15,849 nt of DNA from DASXIW01 sp036497785. Lineage in GTDB: Bacteria > Pseudomonadota > Alphaproteobacteria > Acetobacterales > Acetobacteraceae. Below are positions 1 to 5,972 of this stretch, in pieces. The position numbers and the translations under genes are program-made. The DNA is taken from contig DASXIW010000189.1 of the NCBI GenBank assembly GCA_036497785.1, forward strand, positions 1-15,849, in the 5' to 3' direction. Positions within the stretch are counted from its first letter, which is position 1; each line of letters opens with the position of its first letter. Under the pieces are notes generated by a model. That model made no database searches. It was given only the letters and a program-made list of their open reading frames with translations, and was not told where the DNA came from.

Positions 1-97
1 AGCGGTGGGTCAACGCCTCACGCAGCAAATCGGGGCGCGCGAAGGCGTGGCCGAGAATTCCCTCGGCCGGAGGAACCGCGGCGCCGGGGGCGATCAG
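1..97 (-). CDS. rnc: Ribonuclease III, N-terminal fragment (cut by window edge)
   Basis: The minus-strand frame reads AEGILGHAFARPDLLREAL followed by THR, which is the opening helix and motif of bacterial RNase III (usual form LGHxFxxPxLLxEALTHRS). RNase III is a cytoplasmic double-strand-specific endonuclease that matures rRNA precursors. It lies directly downstream of lepB, and lepB-rnc is a common order in alphaproteobacteria. The catalytic NERLEFLGD box and the dsRNA-binding domain would lie beyond the window. The start is uncertain. An in-frame TGA sits at 131-133, and between it and the conserved motif there is no ATG, GTG or TTG. I chose CTG at 95-97, which overlaps the lepB stop codon and has GGGG five bases upstream. 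A second CTG lies at 122-124. TTG at 26-28 would remove the conserved motif. Family identity is fairly sure, the start is not. Confidence 0.8.
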   Translation of the reverse strand, partial: MIAPGAAVPPAEGILGHAFARPDLLREALTHR

Positions 98-840
98 GTG
101 ATCCCCATGAAGATCCGCGACCAGCGGATCTCAAACGGCCACTGCCAGACCTGCCACAAGGGCGAGGACGCATCGACCGAGAAGAAGATGAATTCGGCGC
201 GGCCGATCAGATTTTCCATCGGAATGAAGCCTACGCCGCCATTGGGGTCGCGGCTGTCCGAGGAATCGTCGCGGTTGTCGCCCATGGCGAAGACGGTGCC
301 GGGTGGCACAAGGAATACCGGCGTGTCGTTCAACCCGCCAGTGTCCATCTCCTTCAGAATGTTGTGCACGTTCCCGCCGGGCAGCGTCTCCTGGTATTCG
401 CGCGCGGCGACGGGAGGGCCGCCATTGTCGCCCTGGGCGACATAGGTGCCGATATCCTTGCGCGGCACTTCAACATCGTTCACGTAGAGCTGGCCTGCGC
501 GCATCTGCACGCGGTCGCCGGGCAGGCCGATGATGCGCTTGATGTAGTCCGTCTGTTCGTCGCGCGGCAGCACGAAGACCGCCACATCGCCGCGCGCCGG
601 AGTCCTGCCCAAGATGCGGCCGCTGAACAGCGGCGGCGAGAACGGCAGGGAGAAGCGCGAATAGCCGTAGCTGTATTTCGAGACAAACAGGTAATCACCG
701 ACCAGCAGGGTCGGGATCATCGAGCCCGAGGGGATGTTGAAGGGCTCGAAGGCCACGGTGCGGATGCCGACGGCGATCAGGCCGGCATAGACGATGGTCT
801 TGATGTTTTCGACAATGCCGCCGGAATCGCGTTTAGCCAT
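94..840 (-). CDS. lepB: Signal peptidase I (type I leader peptidase, S26)
   Basis: Inner-membrane serine protease that removes Sec and Tat signal peptides on the periplasmic side. The 248-residue product has one N-terminal membrane segment (about residues 10-28) followed by FEPFNIPSGSMIPTLL. Ser40 in PSGSM is the nucleophile, and Lys101 in DYIKRIIGLPGDRV is the general base. The C-terminal box MGDNRDDSSDSR is also present. One membrane segment and about 250 residues are typical of alphaproteobacterial LepB. The start is ATG 838-840, where family similarity begins (MAKRDSGG). However, the bases before it read CCTCC, the opposite of a ribosome-binding site. ATG 886-888 and TTG 898-900 (AGGGA six bases upstream) would add 16 and 20 residues and cannot be excluded. 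The gene lies between acpS and rnc on the same strand. Family assignment is secure, the start only moderately so. Confidence 0.95.
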   Translation of the reverse strand: MAKRDSGGIVENIKTIVYAGLIAVGIRTVAFEPFNIPSGSMIPTLLVGDYLFVSKYSYGYSRFSLPFSPPLFSGRILGRTPARGDVAVFVLPRDEQTDYIKRIIGLPGDRVQMRAGQLYVNDVEVPRKDIGTYVAQGDNGGPPVAAREYQETLPGGNVHNILKEMDTGGLNDTPVFLVPPGTVFAMGDNRDDSSDSRDPNGGVGFIPMENLIGRAEFIFFSVDASSPLWQVWQWPFEIRWSRIFMGIT

Positions 841-891
841 GGAGGAGGGAGATCCGCTAGAATGTGGCGGGATGAAGCCCAGCGTCATGGC

Positions 892-921
892 CCCTGTCAA
901 GCAAGGTCCCTGTCAAGCAAG
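892..921. repeat. Tandem 14-bp direct repeat in the acpS-lepB spacer
   Basis: CCCTGTCAAGCAAG occurs at 892-905 and again, without mismatch, at 908-921 (period 16). On the lepB sense strand each copy reads CTTGCTTGACAGGG and so carries TTGACA, the sigma-70 -35 consensus, but no convincing -10 follows at 16-18 bases from either copy. Each copy also supplies AGGG, which could act as a ribosome-binding site for the upstream lepB starts. A nine-codon ORF starts at ATG 924-926 and ends with a TGA (897-899) that overlaps the TTG at 898-900. The duplication is plain, its role is open. Confidence 0.6.
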
Positions 922-939
922 CCCATGACGGTGTTGGTA

Positions 940-1377
940 TCACACTGAATTTCCGCCAGGGGGACGGGCATCGGTGGGCAGCACTGCGGAAATGATCACC
1001 TGGGCGTAGGCGTAGGGATATTCGTCGGTCATGGTCAGGTCGATGCGCGGCCGCATGCCGTCGGGGACCAGGTGGGCCAGGCGAAGCGCCGCCCCGCCAC
1101 CCAGTTGCAGCGTGGGTTGGCCGCCCGGCAGGTTGACCACGCCGAGATCGGACATGAACACGCCGCGCGCGAAGCCGGTGCCCAGCGCCTTGGCGCAGGC
1201 CTCCTTGGCGGCAAAGCGCTTGGCGTAGGTGCCGGCGCGGTTGCGGCCATCGCGGCGCTCGGCGCGCTTGCGCTCGGTCTCGGTGAAGACGCGTTCAAGG
1301 AAGCGGGCGCCGAAGCGCTCAAGCGCGCGCTCGATTCGGCGGATATCGCAGATATCGGATCCCAGGCCCAAGATCAT
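940..1377 (-). CDS. acpS: Holo-[acyl-carrier-protein] synthase
   Basis: Cytoplasmic 4'-phosphopantetheinyl transferase that moves phosphopantetheine from CoA to a serine of apo-ACP, activating ACP for fatty acid synthesis. The 145-residue protein opens with MILGLGSDICDIRRIE, in which Asp8 is the magnesium ligand. The second family signature is KRFAAKEACAKALGTG, with Glu59 as the other ligand. AcpS proteins are usually 120-140 residues, so this one is complete with a slightly long proline/glycine tail. The start is ATG 1375-1377, immediately at the conserved N-terminus. No clear Shine-Dalgarno sequence is visible, so translation may be coupled to rsh, whose stop lies 21 bp upstream. lepB follows on the same strand. 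pdxJ, often located just before acpS in alphaproteobacteria, is missing here. Confidence 0.95.
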   Translation of the reverse strand: MILGLGSDICDIRRIERALERFGARFLERVFTETERKRAERRDGRNRAGTYAKRFAAKEACAKALGTGFARGVFMSDLGVVNLPGGQPTLQLGGGAALRLAHLVPDGMRPRIDLTMTDEYPYAYAQVIISAVLPTDARPPGGNSV

Positions 1378-1398
1378 GGAGAACGCATCACGCCAGGC

Positions 1399-3681
1399 TC
1401 ATCCGCGCGCCCGCTCGACCTGGTGGATGCCCTTGGCGGCGCGCAGACTGGCGATGACATTGACCAGCTGGCGCAGATCGCGCACCTCCACATCCACCAT
1501 CATTTCGAAAAAATCGGCCTGGCGGTTGACTATGCGCAGATTCATCACGTCGCCGCCCTGCTTGGAAATGGCGTTGGTGACATTGGCGATCGAACCGCCC
1601 TCGTTGAAGGCGATGACGCTGATGCGGCCGGTATGACCCTCGCCCTTGCCTTTCGGCTCGGCAAGGGCGCTCGGGTCCCAGTCGACATCGATGAACCGCT
1701 CGGGCGTCGCGGAGAAGCTTTCCAGCGTCGGGCATTCCCGGGTGTGGATGGTCACCCCCTTGCCGGTGGCCACGATCCCGACGATGCGGTCGCCCGGCAG
1801 CGGGTGACAGCAGCCGGCATAGTGGATCGCCATGCCCGGCACCAGGCCGGTGATCGGCAAGGAATTGCCCGACAGCGCCCGCACCGGCCCGCGCGACGGC
1901 AGGCTGGGCAGCATGCGCGGCGCCCGCGCGGCCTGGCGCAGCTCGGGGTAGGCCGCCGTGACCACGTCCTTGGCGCCGATATTGCCGTTGCCCACGCCGA
2001 TATACAGCTCGTCCAGGGAGGCGAGTTTCAGCGGCTTCAACGCCGGCTCCAGCACCTTCTCCGAACCATCCAGACCTTCCTGGCGGAAGGCCTTGGCCAG
2101 GGAGTGGCGGCCGGCATCGCGGTTCTGCTGACGCTGCTGCGCCTGAACGTAGCGGCGGATCCGGGCCCGCGCCTTGCCGGTGACGACGAAACGCTCCCAT
2201 TGCGGGCTTGGGGTCCCGCCGCGGGAGGTCATGATTTCGACCTGATCGCCATTCTGCAGCTCGTGGCGCAGGGGCATCAGCCGGCCGTTTATCTTGGCGC
2301 CGACACATGTGTCGCCGATCTGGCTGTGCACGGCGTAGGCGAAGTCCACGGGGGTCGCGCCGCGCGGCAGCTGGATCAGCTGGCCCTTCGGCGTGAAGCA
2401 GAACACCTGGTCCTGGTACAGCGCGAGGCGGGTGTTCTCCAGGAACTCGTCGAGCGTCGAGTTCTCCAAGATCTCCTTGAGTTCCTGCACCCAGGGGAAG
2501 CGTTGCGTGGCCTGCGGCGCCGTGCCCGATTTATACGCCCAATGCGCCGCCACGCCGTTTTCCGCCACCGCGTTCATTTCGGCGGTACGGATTTGCACCT
2601 CGATCTTCTGGTTGCGCGGCTCGCGCAGCGTGACGCCGCTGTGCAGGCTTTGATAGCCGTTGGCCTTGGGCGTGGAGATGTAATCCTTGAAGCGTCCGGC
2701 GATGACGGGGTAGCCGGCATGGACCACGCCGAGAGCGGCGTAGCAGGCGTCGCGCGTGGGAACCACGATGCGGAACGCCATGATGTCCGAGAGCTGTTCG
2801 AACTGGACATTGCGGCGCTGCATCTTCTCCCAGATCGAATAGGGCGATTTCTCACGGCCGTTCACGTCGAGCACCGGCACGCCATGCTCCTTGCAGAGCC
2901 GGCCAAGCTCCTCGCGCACTTCCTCGATCACATCAGCACCCTGGCCGCGCAGGAAGTTCAGCCGGGCCTGGATGGATTCGTACGCTTCCGGGTCCAACTG
3001 CGCGAAGGCCAGGGTTTGCAGCTCCGTCTTCACCGCATCCATGCCGATGCGTTCGGCGAGCGGCGCATAGATCTCCATGGTCTCGCGGGCGATGCGCTGG
3101 CGGCGCGGCAACTGCGGGACGTGGAACAGCGTGCGCATGTTGTGCAGCCGGTCAGCGAGCTTGACCAGCAGGACGCGGATGTCCTTGCTCATCGCCAGCA
3201 CGAGCTTGCCGAAATTCTCCGCCTGCTTGGTGCGGTCCGATTGCAGTTCCAGCCTCGTCAGCTTGGTGACGCCGTCCACCAGGCCCGCGATCTCGGCGCC
3301 GAACGCCTTGGTCAGGGCCACGCGGGTGGTGCCGGTGTCCTCGATGACATCGTGCAGCAATGCGGTGGCGATGCTGGCTTCGTCCAGACCATATCCGGCG
3401 AGGATATCGGCGACGGCCAGCGGATGGGTGATATAGGGGGCGCCGTTGTCGCGCTTCTGCTCGCGATGCGCCTCGGCGGCGAGGTCATAGGCGGCGCGGA
3501 TCAGCTCCGCGTTCACATCCGGATGGTAGGCGCGGATGCGGCCAATCAGCGAATCGATGGTGATGGGACACGAGCCGCCAGCCAGCTTGCCGGAAGGCGG
3601 CGGGGCGGTGATGACCCCGCCGCCGCCCTCCGGTCCATGCAGCGGCGCGGCGCGCCGCGGATCTGGTGCGCCGCGCGTCAC
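1399..3681 (-). CDS. rsh: Bifunctional (p)ppGpp synthetase/hydrolase (RelA/SpoT homologue)
   Basis: The 760-residue cytoplasmic enzyme of the stringent response makes and degrades (p)ppGpp. Domain order is complete. The HD hydrolase (about 60-215) has His86, His110-Asp111 in ALLHDVIEDT and Asp177 in KLADRLHNM. The synthetase (about 275-385) has RFKDYISTPK at 330-339 and EVQIRT at 361-366. RFKD is the RxKD form found in bifunctional enzymes, unlike the ExDD of monofunctional RelA. A TGS domain follows (about 425-485), then a zinc-finger/CC segment with CC at 624-625 and C650, and a C-terminal ACT domain (about 685-758). Both active sites look intact. The start is GTG 3679-3681, with TAGGT eight bases upstream overlapping the rpoZ stop codon. 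It gives an unusual R/P/G-rich extension of about 40 residues before the family N-terminus. It lies 9 bp after rpoZ, so cotranscription and probably translational coupling are expected. Often annotated spoT or relA. Confidence 0.96.
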   Translation of the reverse strand: MTRGAPDPRRAAPLHGPEGGGGVITAPPPSGKLAGGSCPITIDSLIGRIRAYHPDVNAELIRAAYDLAAEAHREQKRDNGAPYITHPLAVADILAGYGLDEASIATALLHDVIEDTGTTRVALTKAFGAEIAGLVDGVTKLTRLELQSDRTKQAENFGKLVLAMSKDIRVLLVKLADRLHNMRTLFHVPQLPRRQRIARETMEIYAPLAERIGMDAVKTELQTLAFAQLDPEAYESIQARLNFLRGQGADVIEEVREELGRLCKEHGVPVLDVNGREKSPYSIWEKMQRRNVQFEQLSDIMAFRIVVPTRDACYAALGVVHAGYPVIAGRFKDYISTPKANGYQSLHSGVTLREPRNQKIEVQIRTAEMNAVAENGVAAHWAYKSGTAPQATQRFPWVQELKEILENSTLDEFLENTRLALYQDQVFCFTPKGQLIQLPRGATPVDFAYAVHSQIGDTCVGAKINGRLMPLRHELQNGDQVEIMTSRGGTPSPQWERFVVTGKARARIRRYVQAQQRQQNRDAGRHSLAKAFRQEGLDGSEKVLEPALKPLKLASLDELYIGVGNGNIGAKDVVTAAYPELRQAARAPRMLPSLPSRGPVRALSGNSLPITGLVPGMAIHYAGCCHPLPGDRIVGIVATGKGVTIHTRECPTLESFSATPERFIDVDWDPSALAEPKGKGEGHTGRISVIAFNEGGSIANVTNAISKQGGDVMNLRIVNRQADFFEMMVDVEVRDLRQLVNVIASLRAAKGIHQVERARG

Positions 3682-3690
3682 GCAGCGTAC

Positions 3691-4095
3691 CTAGCGGCGG
3701 CGGCCGCCAAGTTCAGCCTCAATGGCGGCTTCGAGATCCTCGGGCGAGAACTCCTCGTTCTCGACCGGGAGACTGGCGGCCTCTTCCTCGGCGGAGATGT
3801 CCTGGAGGCCGAAGATGTTCTGATCGGTCGGGATGAGGTCGAGCACCTCCTCGTCGGCCGGCTCCGGCTCGGGCGCGCGGGACAGGGATTTCAGCAAGTC
3901 CTGCTCCAGCTTCTCCAAGGGGATGGTCTCCTCGGCGATTTCGCGCAGGGCGACGACGGGGTTTTTGTCATCGTCGCGATCCAGGGTCAGTTCCTCGCCA
4001 CGCGAGAGGTTGCGGGCCCGCTGGGCGGCCAGCAGCACCAACTCGAAGCGGTTGGGGATTTTCTCTACGCAATCTTCAACGGTGACGCGCGCCAT
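3691..4095 (-). CDS. rpoZ: DNA-directed RNA polymerase omega subunit
   Basis: Small subunit that helps fold beta-prime and assemble RNA polymerase. In many bacteria it also contributes to a ppGpp site, which fits its place just before rsh. The 134-residue product begins MARVTVEDCVEKIPNRFELV and continues with LLAAQRARNL, the conserved omega core that binds beta-prime (residues 1-65). A long acidic tail ending in GGRRR follows. Alphaproteobacterial omega proteins of 120-135 residues with acidic tails are normal. The start is ATG 4093-4095, supported by a strong GGAGG at 4104-4108 with an 8-base spacer. An AT-rich GATAAAAAT on the sense strand (4113-4121) could be a -10 element, but no -35 match stands at the right distance. 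rsh starts 9 bp after its stop. Confidence 0.95.
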   Translation of the reverse strand: MARVTVEDCVEKIPNRFELVLLAAQRARNLSRGEELTLDRDDDKNPVVALREIAEETIPLEKLEQDLLKSLSRAPEPEPADEEVLDLIPTDQNIFGLQDISAEEEAASLPVENEEFSPEDLEAAIEAELGGRRR

Positions 4096-4103
4096 GCGCT
4101 CAA

Positions 4104-4108
4104 CCTCC
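4104..4108 (-). promoter_or_regulatory. Ribosome-binding site of rpoZ
   Basis: GGAGG on the sense strand, 8 bases before the rpoZ ATG. It is the best Shine-Dalgarno match in the housekeeping block and fixes the rpoZ start. Confidence 0.75.
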
Positions 4109-4176
4109 GGGTATTTTTATCGGGTGAACGGTTGAGATAAGCGGGTGATTTACGGAAAGCAAGGGGTTGCTGCGCA

Positions 4177-4695
4177 TCACGGTATCGCAATCGGACGGGA
4201 AATCGGCTTGATGCCGTCCGGCGGCAGTGCGGATAACAGGGCCTGCACCGTCTGGCCGAGGCCAGGATGCACCCATTCCGGCGCCACATCCGCGAGCGGG
4301 CACAGTACGAAACCGCGCTGATGGGCGCGCGGATGCGGCAGAATCGGGTCCGGCGCCGCCCGCACCAGATCGCCCATGGCGACGATATCGAGGTCCAGCG
4401 TGCGCGCGGCGTTCGGCACGCCGCGCCGGCGGCCGCAGCGCGCCTCGATCGCTTGCAGCCGGGCGAGCAAGGCGGCGGGGTCGGGAAGCGTATCGACGGG
4501 CTCCAGCCGCGCGACCCCGTTGACATAGGGTGGCTGGTCCGAGGGCGGTACGGGAACGGTTTCGTACCATCTGGACACGGCGTGCAGGCGCAATCCGGGC
4601 AGATCGCGAAGCGCCTCCACGGCCATGCGGCAGGTGGCGAGTGGAAACATCCCTTCCGGGCTCGGCAAATTCGCGCCGATCGCGACAAGTATCAT
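4177..4695 (-). CDS. folK: 2-amino-4-hydroxy-6-hydroxymethyldihydropteridine pyrophosphokinase (HPPK)
   Basis: Cytoplasmic enzyme of folate synthesis that transfers pyrophosphate from ATP to 6-hydroxymethyl-7,8-dihydropterin, giving the substrate of dihydropteroate synthase. The 172-residue product begins MILVAIGANLPSPEG. It carries RTLDLDIVAMGD, whose aspartates bind the two magnesium ions, and PHPRAHQRGFVLCPLADVAPEW, which matches the HPPK consensus for pterin and ATP contacts (written here as two joined blocks, PHPRAHQRGF and VLCPLADVAP). Length is within the usual 160-180. The frame stays open to 4896, but residues upstream of ATG 4693-4695 are not HPPK-like, so the short start was chosen. 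No strong ribosome-binding site is visible. rpoZ follows 81 bp downstream on the same strand, and the gene upstream is divergent. Confidence 0.93.
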   Translation of the reverse strand: MILVAIGANLPSPEGMFPLATCRMAVEALRDLPGLRLHAVSRWYETVPVPPSDQPPYVNGVARLEPVDTLPDPAALLARLQAIEARCGRRRGVPNAARTLDLDIVAMGDLVRAAPDPILPHPRAHQRGFVLCPLADVAPEWVHPGLGQTVQALLSALPPDGIKPISRPIAIP

Positions 4696-4925
4696 TGCGC
4701 GAACTTTGCCGTGGGCCACTGCGTCAGGCGAACCATGTACGGTATCCGACGAGCGGCGCGCGAATACATGATGATAGCAAAATAAGCAGACAGGACATTG
4801 CGATTTTCCTGGATTGAAGGACGTGTGTCGCTGCAACAAGTAGCAAGGATTGCAGTTTAAAGACGCTAGGGCGGTTTTCTGAGGGCCCGCGCCCACGGCA
4901 GACGCTTGGAAAGGTTATTTTTCCC
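4696..4925. promoter_or_regulatory. Divergent promoter region between folK and the NYN gene
   Basis: This 230-bp spacer separates two divergent genes and must hold promoters for both. On the minus strand TATCAT (4771-4776) is a fair -10 match about 75 bases before folK, without a recognisable -35. An inverted repeat, CTGCAA at 4831-4836 and TTGCAG at 4850-4855, might be an operator. The region has more A/T than its surroundings. No conserved ORF was found in it. Confidence 0.35.
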
Positions 4926-5534
4926 ATGCATTTTCTACCAAATGAACGAGTGGCACTTTTTATCGATGGTGCCAACTTGTACTCGGCATCGCGCAATCTC
5001 GGCTTCGACGTTGATTATCGCAACATGTTGGAGTTCTTTCGGCGGCAAGCCCATGTCATCCGCGCCTATTATTATTCCGCCGTGTTGGAGACAGAGGAAT
5101 ATTCACCGCTGAAGCCGCTGACTGATTGGTTGGCCTATAACGGCTATACGCTGGTGACCAAGCCGGCGAAAGAGTTCACCGACGCCGCCGGGCGGCGGCG
5201 GGTGAAGGGCAACATGGACATCGAACTTGCCATCGACATGCTGGAACTGGCCGACAAGATCGACCATGCCGTGCTGTTCAGCGGCGATTCCGATTTCCGG
5301 CGATTGGTGGAGGCGGTGCAGCGGCGCGGCGTGCGCGTATCCGTGGTGTCGTCCATCCGCACCACGCCCCCGATGGTGGCCGACGAGTTGCGGCGGCAGG
5401 CCGATCAGTTCCTGGAGCTGGCGGAGATTGCGCCCGATTTCACCCGGCGCCAGATGGAGCCGCGCCCCCCCCCAGCGGGCGGGCGGACTGCGTCGGCCGA
5501 TTCCTACGCCGATCCGGACGACGACGCGGCGTAA
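4926..5534 (+). CDS. NYN domain protein, LabA/DUF88-type (PIN-like fold)
   Basis: The 202-residue protein carries a single NYN domain (about 8-165), a PIN-like fold usually linked to RNA cleavage or binding. Acidic residues expected at the metal site are visible: Asp14 and Asn17 in FIDGANLYSA, Asp98 in KGNMDIELAIDML, and Asp121/Asp123 in FSGDSDFRRLV. The C-terminal 35 residues are a P/R/D-rich tail likely to be disordered, ending in DPDDDAA. The start is ATG 4924-4928 region, exactly 4926, giving the family N-terminus; GGAAAGG lies about 11 bases upstream. It is divergent from folK and shows no operon partner. The tail is encoded across a run of nine C (5465-5473), where a slip would change the C-terminus. 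Family is clear; substrate unknown. Confidence 0.88.
   Translation: MHFLPNERVALFIDGANLYSASRNLGFDVDYRNMLEFFRRQAHVIRAYYYSAVLETEEYSPLKPLTDWLAYNGYTLVTKPAKEFTDAAGRRRVKGNMDIELAIDMLELADKIDHAVLFSGDSDFRRLVEAVQRRGVRVSVVSSIRTTPPMVADELRRQADQFLELAEIAPDFTRRQMEPRPPPAGGRTASADSYADPDDDAA
5465..5473 (+). repeat. C9 homopolymer in the NYN gene
   Basis: Nine consecutive C bases encode part of the PRPPPAG segment (residues 179-185). Loss of one C would move reading into a frame open to 5811, adding about 90 residues. Gain of one C gives a frame ending near 5640. The conserved NYN domain lies entirely upstream of the tract. Confidence 0.8.
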
Positions 5535-5590
5535 CAGAGCCTGCCGGCAGGGTGGTGGGTCGGGGTTTGGGGGTGGCAACGGGTCGTGTG

Positions 5591-5611
5591 GCATCGGCTG
5601 TACGCCGATGC
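5591..5611 (+). terminator. GC-rich hairpin after the NYN gene
   Basis: GCATCGGC (5591-5598) and GCCGATGC (5604-5611) form a perfect 8-bp stem around the loop TGTAC, 56 bases after the NYN stop codon. No T-run follows on the plus strand, so it is at best a weak or Rho-assisted terminator. It also lies just past the end of the minus-strand ccdA remnant and could serve that side instead. Confidence 0.4.
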
Positions 5612-5617
5612 GCGAGA

Positions 5618-5820
5618 CTAGGACTGCCGAAAGGCGGCTAGAGGCAAGCCGTGCAACGCGACGTGCTCATTCCAGGCTTCCATGCCTCCTGATTCTCTTT
5701 GAGCCAGCGTCGCCGACGCGATTCCTCGACCTCGGCGGCCAAGTTGTGCTCGCCGGCCTGGGAAATGTTGGCCCGTCGAGGCGAGGCCGGGGGAAGCGTA
5801 CGCGAGGCTAGACGGGGCAT
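5618..5820 (-). pseudogene. ccdA: Frameshifted remnant of a CcdA-family antitoxin
   Basis: Two overlapping minus-strand frames together rebuild the C-terminal two thirds of a CcdA-type antitoxin. From ATG 5818-5820 the first frame contains RANISQAGEHNLAAEVEES then RRRRWLKENQEA. The second frame then continues as MEAWNEHVALHG and LPLAAFRQS, ending at TAG 5618-5620. CcdA antitoxins typically end as NxSQAxExxLxxxV...RRWLEENREAIEAxNxxVExHGLPLAxFR, so the match changes frame at about 5683/5684, where one base has been lost from a GCn codon. The N-terminal DNA-binding ribbon (usually VNLTLxADLVxxAR) is not recognisable and looks eroded. No ccdB-like frame follows; the NYN gene tail lies there instead. 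Intact CcdA neutralises the gyrase toxin CcdB. This copy cannot make a normal protein unless the frameshift is bypassed. The 438-bp gap 5535-5972 holds nothing else I recognise. Confidence 0.65.
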
Positions 5821-5972
5821 GACAGCACCTTGGAGAGAACGCCCAAAAATATCCGCATGTCCGACGCGCATGGCAAGCGGCATGTGCCGCGGTCACGACG
5901 TCCTGGAAAGACGTGCGGCTTGATGCGGCGCGGTTGGGCGGGGTTTAAGATCTTGTCTACCCTTCACCTTGC

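Noticed and set aside
1072..4140. A 1022-codon plus-strand open frame across acpS, rsh and rpoZ
   Set aside because: It is the antisense shadow of three well-recognised genes. Its translation is rich in A, H, Q, R and G without any domain, as expected from high-GC antisense frames.
4158..4171. Small hairpin AGCAA-GGGG-TTGCT just after folK
   Set aside because: A 5-bp stem without a T-run; too weak to call a terminator.
4696..4896. N-terminal extension of folK to 4896
   Set aside because: The added 67 residues show no HPPK similarity, and the family N-terminus starts exactly at ATG 4693-4695.
5103..5594. Possible ccdB gene on the minus strand beside the ccdA remnant
   Set aside because: The open frame is the antisense shadow of the NYN gene and has no CcdB features.
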